A DNA stretch of 64,000 bases from Bacteroidales bacterium (GTDB lineage: Bacteria > Bacteroidota > Bacteroidia > Bacteroidales > UBA932): assembly GCA_017548985.1 (NCBI GenBank), contig JAFYYW010000021.1:62001-126000 (forward strand). The letters are read 5' to 3'. Position numbers and translations under genes: made by a program. Below, one piece after another: positions 7,911 through 16,882 of this stretch (the stretch's first letter is position 1; each line of letters opens with the position of its first letter). The notes beneath the pieces are model-generated. The model worked only from the letters and a program-made list of their open reading frames with translations. It was not told the DNA's origin and did no database searches.

Positions 7911-10394
7911 ATGCCTAAAGCTCTATACATAGATCCTGAAGTCACCCTGCGCCCGCAAGAACATGAGCTTAAGCTCCCGGCCATTCCGGTGATGAAGTAC
8001 AACAAGACCGTCAAGCAAGAGATCGAGGACGGCCGTTTCACCAAGGAGGACCTGCTCCGCATATTCCGCGACATGTCCTATATCCGCGAGTTCGAGACGA
8101 TGCTTAACCTCGTCAAGACCACCGGAGGATACAATGGTGTCGCCTACAACAACCCCGGTCCCGCCCACCTTTCCGCGGGTCAGGAGGCCGCCGCTGTCGG
8201 TATGGCATATGCCCTCGACACTGACGACTTCATATTCGGAAGCCACCGTTCCCACGGCGAGATCCTCGCCAAGGGACTCCGCTCGATTGAGATTCTCCCC
8301 GAGGCTGAGCTCAAGAAGGTTATGGAGGAGTTCTGGGGTGGCGCCACTTTGGATGTCGCCAAGAAGGCATATTCCGGAACTGACACTAAGGAGCTTGGTA
8401 TCCGCTTCCTTCTCTACGGTGCCATGGCGGAGATTTTCGCCCGTACAACCGGTTTCAACAAGGGACTCGGAGGATCGATGCACACTTTCTTCACTCCTTT
8501 CGGAATATATCCGAACAACGCTATAGTCGGCGGTAGCGGCTCTATTGCTGTCGGCGCGGCGTTGTATAAGAAAGTCAACAGGAAGAAGGGTATCGTCGTC
8601 GCCAACCTTGGTGATGGCGCCATGGCCCGCGGCCCTGTGCTTGAGGGAATGACCTTCGCCTCAATGGATCAGTTCAATACCCTTTGGGAGGGTGATATGA
8701 AGGGCGGTCTGCCTGTCCTGTTCAACGTCATGGACAACCAGTACGCCATGGGTGGCCAGACAAAGGGCGAGACCATGGGTTACACCTTCCCGGCCCGCCT
8801 GGGCGCCGGATTCAAGGCTGACGCCATGGACGCCGAGAGAGTGGACGGTTACAACCCTCTCGCTGTCATTGACGCTTTCTACCGCAAGAAGGCTTACCTT
8901 CTTGAGAAGAAGGGACCGGCCCTTCTGGATGTCGTGACTTACCGCTATAGCGGTCATTCCCCGTCCGACCAGAGTTCATACCGTACCAAGGAAGAGATCG
9001 AGGCTTGGGAGAAGGAAGACTGCATTGTCGCTTTCGGAAAGAAGCTCATTGAGGCTGGTGTCGCGGACCAGGCCGCTCTTGACGCCATCCGCGCTGAGGT
9101 CAACGCCAACATCTTCGAGTGCTACAAACTCGCCATCGACGAGGAGGTTTCTCCCCGTATGGATCTGGTGAAGCAGGATGAGCTGCTCGGTGAGATGATG
9201 TTCTCCAACCAAAGCGTTGACTCCCTTTCCGATGCCACGCCCGATGTGCTCATGCCTCTCGAAGAGAATCCGAGAGTCAAGCAGATCGCCGGGAAGGAGC
9301 GTTTCTGGCTCGACAAGGATGGCAAGCCGGTCAGCTCGATGAAGTCCTACAACTTCCGTGACGGAGTGTTCGAGGCTATTGTGGACCGTTTCTATAAGGA
9401 CGCTTCCCTTATCGCCTATGGCGAGGAGAATCGTGAGTGGGGTGGCGCCTTCGCTGTCTATCGTGGTCTGACTGAGGCACTTCCGTACCACCGACTGTTC
9501 AATTCTCCGATTGCTGAGGCCGCTATTATCGGAACCGCTATCGGTTATGCGATGTGCGGAGGCCGGGTGATTCCCGAGATCATGTACTGCGACTTCCTGG
9601 GATGCTGCGGAGACGAGATATTCAACCAACTCCCGAAGTGGCAGGCGATGTCCGGCAATATCCTAAAGATGCCGGTCGTGGTCCGTGTGTCTGTCGGATC
9701 CAAGTACGGTGCCCAGCACAGTCAGGACTGGACCAGCCTTTGCACCCATATCCCTGGCCTGAAGGTATGCTTCCCTGTCACTCCTTACGACGCCAAGGGT
9801 CTCATGAACGCCGCTCTTCAGGGCACAGACCCTGTCATTTTCTTCGAGAGCCAGCGTCTTTACGGAATCGCCGAGAAGTTCCACGAAGGTGGAGTTCCTG
9901 AGGGTTACTATGAGATTCCTATCGGTGAGCCTGATGTCAAGCGTCCTGGCAAGGACATTACGATCCTGACCATCGGCGCCACCTTGTACAGGGCTCTTGA
10001 GGCCGCCGATATTCTCAAGGAGAAATACGGCATGGAGGCTGAGATTATCGATGCCCGCTCGCTGGTGCCGTTCAACTACGACAAGGTTATAGAGTCCGTG
10101 AAGAAGACCGGTCGCATCATTATCGCCGGTGATGCCTGCGCCCGCGGTTCCTATCTGAACGATCTCGCGGCCAATATCTCCGAGATGGCCTTCGATTACC
10201 TCGATGCCGCTCCCGTGGTACTTGGCTCCCGCAACTGGATAACTCCTTGCCACGAGCTGGAGGAGGCATTCTTCCCTCAGCCATCATGGTTCCTTGACGC
10301 GATCAATGAGAAGATCGTCCCCCTTAAAGACTATGTCCCCACGAGCAACCAGACCGTCGCCCAGATGCGTCTGCACGCCCGTAAAGGTATTTAA
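7911..10394 (+). CDS. Fused E1 alpha/beta of a 2-oxoacid (acetoin-like) dehydrogenase
   Basis: An 827-residue fusion of the two E1 subunits that are usually separate. The alpha part (about 45-440) has the TPP motif starting GDGAMARG at 234-241 with the closing asparagine in NVMDNQYAMGG near 276, and the loop GHSPSDQSSYR. The beta part (from about 480) has GEENREWGGAF, SPIAEAAIIGTAIGYA and SQDWTSL, as in E1 beta of pyruvate, acetoin and branched-chain complexes. It decarboxylates the 2-oxo substrate and acylates E2 lipoate. The substrate is uncertain: the partner genes (E2, E3) do not discriminate, and the next gene is a SorE-like reductase rather than an amino-acid pathway gene. The first 40 residues are an extra N-terminal segment. 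Confidence 0.9.
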   Translation: MPKALYIDPEVTLRPQEHELKLPAIPVMKYNKTVKQEIEDGRFTKEDLLRIFRDMSYIREFETMLNLVKTTGGYNGVAYNNPGPAHLSAGQEAAAVGMAYALDTDDFIFGSHRSHGEILAKGLRSIEILPEAELKKVMEEFWGGATLDVAKKAYSGTDTKELGIRFLLYGAMAEIFARTTGFNKGLGGSMHTFFTPFGIYPNNAIVGGSGSIAVGAALYKKVNRKKGIVVANLGDGAMARGPVLEGMTFASMDQFNTLWEGDMKGGLPVLFNVMDNQYAMGGQTKGETMGYTFPARLGAGFKADAMDAERVDGYNPLAVIDAFYRKKAYLLEKKGPALLDVVTYRYSGHSPSDQSSYRTKEEIEAWEKEDCIVAFGKKLIEAGVADQAALDAIRAEVNANIFECYKLAIDEEVSPRMDLVKQDELLGEMMFSNQSVDSLSDATPDVLMPLEENPRVKQIAGKERFWLDKDGKPVSSMKSYNFRDGVFEAIVDRFYKDASLIAYGEENREWGGAFAVYRGLTEALPYHRLFNSPIAEAAIIGTAIGYAMCGGRVIPEIMYCDFLGCCGDEIFNQLPKWQAMSGNILKMPVVVRVSVGSKYGAQHSQDWTSLCTHIPGLKVCFPVTPYDAKGLMNAALQGTDPVIFFESQRLYGIAEKFHEGGVPEGYYEIPIGEPDVKRPGKDITILTIGATLYRALEAADILKEKYGMEAEIIDARSLVPFNYDKVIESVKKTGRIIIAGDACARGSYLNDLAANISEMAFDYLDAAPVVLGSRNWITPCHELEEAFFPQPSWFLDAINEKIVPLKDYVPTSNQTVAQMRLHARKGI

Positions 10395-10404
10395 TTAATT
10401 GAAT

Positions 10405-11679
10405 ATGAAAACAAAAGCGGTACGCCTCTATGGCAAGGAAGACCTGAGGCTGGATGAGTTCGAGCTTCCGGCTATGAAGGAAGACGAGATCCTGGCCAAG
10501 GTTGTCAGTGACAGCATCTGCATGTCATCCTACAAGTCATCCCACCAGGGAACCGATCATAAGAGGGTCCCCGACGATATCGCCGAGCACCCGACCATAA
10601 TCGGCCATGAGTTCGCCGGAGAGATAGTGGAAGTCGGCGCCAAGTGGAAGGACCAGTTCAAGCCCGGAGACAAATTCTCCATCCAGCCTGCCCTCAATTA
10701 TGAAGGCGGCCCGGTCGGAGTGCTTTCGGCTCCCGGATATTCCTACAGGTTCATCGGCGGAGATGCCACATATATCATAATTCCCGCTGAGGTGATGGAG
10801 CAGGGTTGCCTGTTGCCTTACAAGGGCCCCGGTTTCTATCCCGCGTCATTGAGCGAGCCTCTTTCCTGCGTGATCGGCGCGATGCACGCCTGCTATCACA
10901 CGACTCCCGGATCGTACGTCCATAAGATGGAGATCAAGGACGGAGGAAAAATGGCCTTGCTTGCCGGTGTGGGTCCGATGGGTCTCGCTATGATCAATTA
11001 TGTCCTGCGCCGTGAAGACCGCAGGCCTTCGCTGTTCGTCGTGACCGACATCGACCAGGCTCGTCTGGACAGGGCGGCGACTTTGTATACCAAAGAGTTT
11101 GCCGCGTCCAGGGGAATAGACCTTCGTTATGTCAATACAGGTGTTGTTGAGAATCCGGCCGAATATCTGCGCGGACTCACTGGCGGTACCGGATACGACG
11201 AGGTCGTTGTCATGGCTCCGGTTCCAGCGGTCATCGGGCAGGGTGACGATATTCTCGGCCAGGACGGCTGCCTGAATTTCTTCTCAGGTCCCGGTCGCGC
11301 GGATTTCAAGGCCCCTTTGAATTTCTACAACGTCCATTACGCCTCCACCCATATCGTGGGTACAAGCGGCGGTAATACGGATGACATGAAGGAGGCCCTT
11401 GACCTTATGGGCAAGGGAATGGATCCAGCCGGTCTCGTCACCCATATCGGAGGCTTGAATGTTGTTGCTGAGACCACTCTTCACCTTCCTGAGATCAAGG
11501 GTGGGAAGAAGCTTATCTACACGCATATAGACATGCCTCTGACCGCTATTGAGGAGTTCGGTGAGAAGGGCTTGACAAATCCTGTATATGCCGAGCTCGA
11601 CCGTATGTGCAAAGCTCATCATGGCCTCTGGAATGTCGAGGCTGAGGAGTATCTCCTCAGTCACGCCGACCAGCTGTAG
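10405..11679 (+). CDS. Zinc-dependent medium-chain reductase, L-sorbose-1-phosphate reductase-like
   Basis: A 424-residue MDR-family oxidoreductase. The zinc ligands are likely C39 (SICMSS) and H68-E69 (IIGHEF), with a nucleotide-binding AGVGPMG at 187-193. The four-cysteine structural zinc loop of classical alcohol dehydrogenases is not apparent. From memory, the sequence from the start (YGKEDLRLDEFELPAMK) through VVSDS, HKRVPDD and EVMEQ closely resembles SorE of L-sorbose catabolism, which reduces L-sorbose-1-phosphate to glucitol-6-phosphate. No sorbose PTS is present here, so the substrate may be another ketose phosphate. I use the ATG at 10405; an in-frame TTG two codons earlier is weaker. 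It is last in the operon, followed by a terminator. Confidence 0.8.
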   Translation: MKTKAVRLYGKEDLRLDEFELPAMKEDEILAKVVSDSICMSSYKSSHQGTDHKRVPDDIAEHPTIIGHEFAGEIVEVGAKWKDQFKPGDKFSIQPALNYEGGPVGVLSAPGYSYRFIGGDATYIIIPAEVMEQGCLLPYKGPGFYPASLSEPLSCVIGAMHACYHTTPGSYVHKMEIKDGGKMALLAGVGPMGLAMINYVLRREDRRPSLFVVTDIDQARLDRAATLYTKEFAASRGIDLRYVNTGVVENPAEYLRGLTGGTGYDEVVVMAPVPAVIGQGDDILGQDGCLNFFSGPGRADFKAPLNFYNVHYASTHIVGTSGGNTDDMKEALDLMGKGMDPAGLVTHIGGLNVVAETTLHLPEIKGGKKLIYTHIDMPLTAIEEFGEKGLTNPVYAELDRMCKAHHGLWNVEAEEYLLSHADQL

Positions 11680-11720
11680 AGCGTTATTTGTAATGGATTA
11701 ATACTGAGATAATTATGTGA

Positions 11721-11751
11721 AATGGGCAGCTTATCGGGCTGCCCATTTTTT
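11721..11751 (+). terminator. Rho-independent terminator of the dehydrogenase operon
   Basis: A perfect 10-bp stem, AATGGGCAGC (11721-11730) with GCTGCCCATT (11738-11747), loop TTATCGG, running into a T tract. It closes the E2-E3-E1-SorE unit. Confidence 0.9.
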
Positions 11752-11807
11752 GTTATTTATCGGATTCGGTAAAACGTCATATTCACGGCTTTTTCAGATA
11801 TATTTAG

Positions 11808-11815
11808 TACATTTG
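11808..11815 (+). promoter_or_regulatory. -7 box TACATTTG abutting the HAD gene start
   Basis: A perfect TAnnTTTG whose end is only 7 nt from the ATG at 11823. With the phylum's usual geometry the transcript would have a leader of about 4-5 nt. No clear -33 TTTG is visible. Confidence 0.6.
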
Positions 11816-11822
11816 TTTATCT

Positions 11823-12680
11823 ATGGATACAACTACAAATTATAACAAGACGCTCTCCGGGGAGCAACGGGAGAGACTCCGTAAGATCAGGCATTTGGCG
11901 CTTGACATGGACGGGACAATATATATGGAGAACAATATATTCCCGTTCACCATACCGACGCTGGACGCTCTCAAGGCCGCGGGGGTGGGACACTCCTTCC
12001 TGACCAACAACCCCACGAAGTCTGTGGGAGACTATGTCGCCAAACTGGCCAGAATGGGCATCGAGTGCGCCTGGGAGGATATGTATACAACTCCTATAGC
12101 CACGATAGACTACATCAAGAAGACGTATCCGGAGGTTAAGAAGCTGTTTATGCTAGGCACTCCAAGCATGAGGGAGCAGTTCGTTGAGGCAGGGTTCATC
12201 TCATGCGAGGATGACCCCTCCGACAAGCCCGACATGCTGATAGTGGCCTTCGACACGACCTTGGTGTATTCAAGGCTGTGCAGGGCGGCATGGTGGGCGA
12301 AGCAAGGAATCCCTTATATCGCCACCAACCCTGACTGGGTCTGCCCGACAGACGCCGAGACCATCCTTGTGGACTGCGGCTCCCTTCAAAAATGTATCGA
12401 GGCCGCCACAGGCAGAAAGCCTGACAAGGTGATGGGCAAACCCGATCCCACAATGCTGGACGGAATCCGCGACCGCCACGGACTGAGACCAGAAGAGATC
12501 GCCATGGTCGGGGACAGGATATATACCGACATCGAAATGGGCCGTAGGGCAGGTGCGGTCAGCGTTCTGGTCCTTTCTGGTGAGACCACGTTGGAGACAG
12601 CTCTCCAAGCAGGTACAGCCGACTTTATCGTCAGGGACCTGGAGGAACTTGGATATCTTATTCTCGAGAGCAGGAAATAA
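11823..12680 (+). CDS. HAD-IIA family hydrolase (NagD-like sugar phosphatase)
   Basis: A 285-residue HAD hydrolase. Motif I is DMDGTIY (nucleophile and acid/base Asp), motif II is SFLTNNPTKS, and the C-terminal motif IV is MVGDRIYTDIEMG. The type-IIA cap lies between motifs II and III. Relatives dephosphorylate nucleotides, glycerol phosphate or sugar phosphates (NagD, 4-nitrophenylphosphatase type). The exact substrate is unknown. It is first in a run with the YqiA-like esterase (6 nt gap) and lplA. Confidence 0.88.
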   Translation: MDTTTNYNKTLSGEQRERLRKIRHLALDMDGTIYMENNIFPFTIPTLDALKAAGVGHSFLTNNPTKSVGDYVAKLARMGIECAWEDMYTTPIATIDYIKKTYPEVKKLFMLGTPSMREQFVEAGFISCEDDPSDKPDMLIVAFDTTLVYSRLCRAAWWAKQGIPYIATNPDWVCPTDAETILVDCGSLQKCIEAATGRKPDKVMGKPDPTMLDGIRDRHGLRPEEIAMVGDRIYTDIEMGRRAGAVSVLVLSGETTLETALQAGTADFIVRDLEELGYLILESRK

Positions 12681-12686
12681 CTGTAG

Positions 12687-13265
12687 ATGAAGGTATTATT
12701 CATACATGGCCTGGCCTCTTCGGGCGCTTATAAAATGGCATCGTCCCTGCGGATTCTCCTGAAGGGAAGTGAGGTGATAGCACCTGATGTGCCGATTAAG
12801 CCTTCCGAAGCTTTGCCCATGCTTGAAGGAATATGCTCAACTGAGAGACCGGATCTCATCGTGGGTCACTCCCTGGGAGGGTTCTGGGCGCAGAAACTCC
12901 GGGGCTTCCGCAAAGTCCTGGTCAATCCTGATTTTCATGTCTCCCGCCTCCTTAGAAGCAAGATCGGAATTATGGAATATCTTTCCCCCCGGCGGGACGG
13001 GGAGTTGACATTCGAGATCACGGAGGAGGCATGCCAAGGATATGAAGAACTGGAAATGATTCAGTTCGAGAATCTTGACAGTGTTGAGATAGAACTCACG
13101 ACTGGCCTGTTCGCGGATCACGATGAGATGGTCGATTGCTTCGATGAATTCAACTCACACTACCCGGGGAGAGGGCACCGCTATCCGGGGACCCATCTCC
13201 CGAACTATCCCCAGGTAAAACAGTTTTTTCTCCCGGTGATTCTCAATGAGATATCTTCTCAATAA
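12687..13265 (+). CDS. YqiA/YcfP-like alpha/beta hydrolase
   Basis: A 192-residue small alpha/beta hydrolase. It opens with the oxyanion-hole strand MKVLFIHGLASSGAYK, carries the nucleophile elbow GHSLGG (serine in VGHSLGGFWAQKL) and ends with a probable catalytic histidine in the GTHLPNYPQVK region. The family includes E. coli YqiA, an esterase of unclear physiological substrate. The 3' end overlaps lplA by 20 nt in another frame, so the two are translationally linked. Confidence 0.82.
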   Translation: MKVLFIHGLASSGAYKMASSLRILLKGSEVIAPDVPIKPSEALPMLEGICSTERPDLIVGHSLGGFWAQKLRGFRKVLVNPDFHVSRLLRSKIGIMEYLSPRRDGELTFEITEEACQGYEELEMIQFENLDSVEIELTTGLFADHDEMVDCFDEFNSHYPGRGHRYPGTHLPNYPQVKQFFLPVILNEISSQ

Positions 13266-14226
13266 CTCCACGGACCCGTATTTCAATATGGCGTTGGACG
13301 AGTTCTGCCTCGAGAATATCGTCATTGACGAGCCGTATTTCTACCTCTGGCGCAACCGTCCTTCGGTCATAATCGGTCTCAACCAGAACGCGTATTCGGA
13401 AGTCAATCTTGGCTATTTGAATGCGAACGGGATAACGCTTGCGAGGCGTGTCACAGGAGGCGGAGCTGTATATCACGATCTCCAGAACATGAACTACACC
13501 ATAATCGGACGGTCTGAGGGGAAAGACAACGGAGAGGAAGGACTCACACCACAGCCCATAGCGGACGCCTTGAGGTCAATCGGGGTGCCAGCCGAGCTTA
13601 CGGGCAGGAATGACATATTCGTGGATGGAAGGAAAGTCTCAGGCTATGCCAGAAGGGTATCCAAGCGGCAGGAGATTATTCACGGGACCCTGATGTATGA
13701 TGTGGATATGGAAACCTTGATCAGGGTTCTGGACACTCCGGAGTCTAAAATGCGCGCCAAGGGCATCAGCTCTGTCAAGAGCAGGGTCGCAAATCTGAAA
13801 GATTATATGCCCGGTTTCCACTCTCTTGACGAAGTCCAAAATGAACTCCAAAGAATCCTGGCGGGCGATGATAGTCAATTGGAACTAACTGAGGATCAGC
13901 TCTCTGAGGTACGAAAAATGGCGGAAGAAAAATTCTCGACCTGGGACTTCATCTATGGCCGGTCCAGACAGACCGACTTTGTCCGTAAAGCCAAACTTCC
14001 CTGCGGAACTGTCGAGGTTTCCATTAATCTGGACCATGGCCTTATCACAGATATCTCCTTCAGTGGAGACTTCCTTTTCGACGAACCTGCGGAAGGACTT
14101 GCCTCGGCACTTGTCGGGTGCCGCTTCGAACAGGACGCTATCTCCTCCGCTTTAGGAAACGTCGAAGTTTCCCGTTATTTCCGCGGCACCTCTCCGGAGG
14201 ATTTGTTGACAATAATAACCAACTAA
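13246..14226 (+). CDS. lplA: Lipoate-protein ligase
   Basis: A 326-residue lipoate ligase. It has the BPL/LplA catalytic fold with RRVTGGGAVYHD (lipoyl-AMP-binding loop), the catalytic lysine in GRKVSGYARR, and HGTLMYDVD, followed by an accessory C-terminal domain (SKVWDFIYGRS-like segment and a short lipB-like tail). It attaches salvaged lipoate to E2 and GcvH lipoyl domains. The target E2 is encoded at 5.1 kb. The start at 13246 overlaps the esterase gene. It differs from LipB in size and in the RRxTGGG motif. Confidence 0.93.
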   Translation: MRYLLNNSTDPYFNMALDEFCLENIVIDEPYFYLWRNRPSVIIGLNQNAYSEVNLGYLNANGITLARRVTGGGAVYHDLQNMNYTIIGRSEGKDNGEEGLTPQPIADALRSIGVPAELTGRNDIFVDGRKVSGYARRVSKRQEIIHGTLMYDVDMETLIRVLDTPESKMRAKGISSVKSRVANLKDYMPGFHSLDEVQNELQRILAGDDSQLELTEDQLSEVRKMAEEKFSTWDFIYGRSRQTDFVRKAKLPCGTVEVSINLDHGLITDISFSGDFLFDEPAEGLASALVGCRFEQDAISSALGNVEVSRYFRGTSPEDLLTIITN

Positions 14227-14240
14227 TAATCAAAGTTTAT

Positions 14241-15431
14241 ATGAGAAAAGTAGCATTCCTTGGGACTCTGGTTATAGGAGCACTTGTCTCCCTCATTTCC
14301 TGTAATAGGGAAATTCGTATCGATGACAATCTTCCTGCGGGGAACATCATTGTGGAAAAAATGTCAGGAGACACGGTTTATGTCAAGCCAGACTTGAGAG
14401 ACACGGAAGGCGAATGGTTCTATTGGGCTATGAGAGTGCGAGGAGCGCAAGGGAAAACCCTTGTGTTCAAGTTCCCTTTCGCTTGCGTGGGTGTGCGTGG
14501 AGCGGTTGTATCTCTTGACAAGGGAAAGACATTCTCCTTTGCTGGGAACGAGACAAGGTATTGGTATTCATTCACTTGGACTTTCGGTCCGAAGGACAGG
14601 GAGGTGTTTTTCTACGAGTGTCATCCCTATCTTTTGGCCGACTGGAACTGCTTCGTAAGTTCGATAGACAAGAAAGATATCTCGCTTGGAGTCCTTTGCC
14701 AAAGCAGGGAGGGCAAGGATGTCCCCTATGCCACAATAGGTTCAAAAGGAGAAGATTACAAGCACCACATAGTGATATCCGCGCGTCATCACTGCTCGGA
14801 GACTATAGCCTCTTATGTGATGGAGGGTGTCACGAGCGGCTTCCTTGCGGATGATGATACCGGTAAATGGCTCAGGGATAATGTGGAACTGACCATAGTG
14901 CCTTTCGTGGACTATGACGGAGCGATGAATGGTGACCAGGGGAAGAACCGGCGTCCCCACGACCACAACAGGGACTATACGGATTTCCTTTATCCGGAGA
15001 CCCGGGCGCTGACTGAGCTTTGGAAAGAAAAGCGGCCTGAGATTATTCTGGACCTGCATTGCCCCTGGATCTATGGAGAGGAGAATAACGAGCATGTTTA
15101 CAGCCCCCGCGGAGACCCGGCGATCACTCCGAATCTGGAGGCGGAGAATCATTTCTTGTATCTTGTCGAGAAAGAGGCGAAAGGATTACCCTATCAGGTT
15201 TCAGGCAACATACCGTTCGGGACCAGCTGGAACAACAACCAGAACTATATGCAGGGTTTATCAAGCCTCCAATGGGCGAGGATGAACGCTCCTGGAGCTC
15301 AGGTGTGCTGCTGTTTTGAGATTCCTTTCGCCAATGCCAGAGGAACTGAGGTCAATCCGGAGTCAGCCCGCGTATTCGGCAGAAGCCTCGCCGCCGCCAT
15401 AGCTGATTATTACCAAGAATCCGATCGATAA
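14241..15431 (+). CDS. M14-type zinc carboxypeptidase-like lipoprotein
   Basis: A 396-residue exported protein. The start at 14241 gives a signal peptide ending in the lipobox LISC (C21), so it is probably a lipoprotein. After an N-terminal beta domain (about 30-165) comes an M14-like metallopeptidase domain. Its zinc motif is H184-x-x-E187 (HHCSE), the third ligand is H273 in DLHCP, there is an Asn-Arg pair in DHNRDY, and a candidate catalytic glutamate is in CCFEIPF. Cytosolic carboxypeptidase-like and peptidoglycan-processing members share this arrangement. The substrate is unknown. It lies 14 nt after lplA. Confidence 0.78.
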   Translation: MRKVAFLGTLVIGALVSLISCNREIRIDDNLPAGNIIVEKMSGDTVYVKPDLRDTEGEWFYWAMRVRGAQGKTLVFKFPFACVGVRGAVVSLDKGKTFSFAGNETRYWYSFTWTFGPKDREVFFYECHPYLLADWNCFVSSIDKKDISLGVLCQSREGKDVPYATIGSKGEDYKHHIVISARHHCSETIASYVMEGVTSGFLADDDTGKWLRDNVELTIVPFVDYDGAMNGDQGKNRRPHDHNRDYTDFLYPETRALTELWKEKRPEIILDLHCPWIYGEENNEHVYSPRGDPAITPNLEAENHFLYLVEKEAKGLPYQVSGNIPFGTSWNNNQNYMQGLSSLQWARMNAPGAQVCCCFEIPFANARGTEVNPESARVFGRSLAAAIADYYQESDR

Positions 15432-15465
15432 ATACAAGGTATATCCAACTAAAGTCGGAATTGAC

Positions 15466-15473
15466 TATATTTG
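15466..15473 (+). promoter_or_regulatory. -7 box TATATTTG immediately before the MFS gene
   Basis: A perfect TAnnTTTG ending 5 nt before the ATG at 15479, so the transcript would start almost on the start codon. No clear -33 element is seen at the usual distance. Confidence 0.62.
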
Positions 15474-15478
15474 TGAAT

Positions 15479-16882
15479 ATGGACCAGAGTATCAAGAAAA
15501 AATACAACTATTGGCAGTGGAGGACGCTGATCATCCTGATGATCGGTTACGCCCTGTTCTATTTTGTGCGGAAGAATTTCAGCATCGCTATGCCGGCGTT
15601 GAAATCCGAATTGGGACTGGATGAGACACAGCTAGGTATATTCCTGACACTGAACGGAATAGTCTATGGCGTGTCCCGCTTTATCAACGGGTTCATCTCA
15701 GACAGGGCCCGTTCGAAAAAGTTCATAATGGGTCTCGGGCTTCTGCTCTCTGCGGCGGTGAACTTCATTATCGGTTTGAGCCCCCAGATGAACGGGCTGT
15801 TCCACTATATGGACGCGAGCGGGAAAGCCACAGTCGGTCTGGTATATTTCATCGGCTCTCTATGGCTGATCAATGGTTTCACCCAGGGAATGGGTTATCC
15901 TCCTTGCGGCAGCCTTATGGCTCACTGGATAAAGCCTTCCGAACTGGCTACCAAGCAGAGCGTTTGGAACAGTTCCCACTCCATCGGAGCGGGTCTGGTG
16001 GCCGTCCTGATCGGAACCTTCATCCTCGGGCGTTTCGGCTATGAGGCCTGGCAGTGGTGCTTCTTTATCCCCGCCATCCTTGCGGCAGCCGGCAGTTTCC
16101 TGCTCTTCTTTGGTCTGAAGAATTCCCCTTCCGATGTGGGTCTTCCTAGCCCTGAGCTTCTTGACGAGCATGTTACCTCCAAGCCTGTCGAGGAAAAGAC
16201 CGAGACTCCTGAGCACGCCCATGCCCTGTACAAGGTGCTTCTGAAGAAGATGGTTTTCCGCAACCCGATGATCTGGATCCTTGCCGTGTCCAACTTCTGT
16301 GTCTATGTCATAAGGTTCACGATTCTTGACTGGGGATCAATGTTCCTTACTGATTATAAGCAACTTCCGATTGCGACGGCGGCTAATGTCGTGGCGGCTT
16401 CGGAGATTGTCGGAGGTATTATCGGAACCCTTTTGGCCGGTTGGGCGACAGACAAGTTTTTCAAGAGCAAGGCCCATCACACCTGCCTTATCTGCATGAT
16501 CCTGGCCACCTTGAGTTTCTTCGCGTTCTGGAAGATGCCTCAGTCCAACACAGGCCTGGCGATATTCTTCCTCATCATGTCCAGTTTCTTCATTTATGGG
16601 CCCCAGGCTCTTACCGGGATCGCCGCCTCCAACCAGGCGACCAAACGAGCGGCGGCTTCCGCCAATGGTGTTCTCGGAATATTCGGATATGCCAGCACGA
16701 CTGTCTCCGGTCTCGCTTTCGGTATGATAGCCAAGTCATTCGGCTGGAATACGGTGTTCGCCGTGGCGATCGCTTTCGGCATTCTGGGCTGCCTGGTGTT
16801 CGCGGCCATGTGGAAGGCTCCGGCTGATGGTTACGCTAAGGCCGAGAAGATAATAGAGGAATTCGAAGCCGTAGGAGAATAA
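15479..16882 (+). CDS. Organophosphate:phosphate antiporter family MFS transporter (GlpT/UhpT-like)
   Basis: A 467-residue inner-membrane transporter with about 12 hydrophobic segments. The N-terminus KKKYNYWQWRTLIILMIGYALFYFVRKNFS matches the GlpT/UhpT/UhpC start (YxxRK), and SDRARSKKFIMGLGL is the loop 2-3 motif. Family members exchange glycerol-3-phosphate or hexose-6-phosphate for phosphate. I use the ATG at 15479; a TTG at 15461 would lie over the promoter. The stop codon overlaps the start of the next gene (TAATG). Confidence 0.9.
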   Translation: MDQSIKKKYNYWQWRTLIILMIGYALFYFVRKNFSIAMPALKSELGLDETQLGIFLTLNGIVYGVSRFINGFISDRARSKKFIMGLGLLLSAAVNFIIGLSPQMNGLFHYMDASGKATVGLVYFIGSLWLINGFTQGMGYPPCGSLMAHWIKPSELATKQSVWNSSHSIGAGLVAVLIGTFILGRFGYEAWQWCFFIPAILAAAGSFLLFFGLKNSPSDVGLPSPELLDEHVTSKPVEEKTETPEHAHALYKVLLKKMVFRNPMIWILAVSNFCVYVIRFTILDWGSMFLTDYKQLPIATAANVVAASEIVGGIIGTLLAGWATDKFFKSKAHHTCLICMILATLSFFAFWKMPQSNTGLAIFFLIMSSFFIYGPQALTGIAASNQATKRAAASANGVLGIFGYASTTVSGLAFGMIAKSFGWNTVFAVAIAFGILGCLVFAAMWKAPADGYAKAEKIIEEFEAVGE

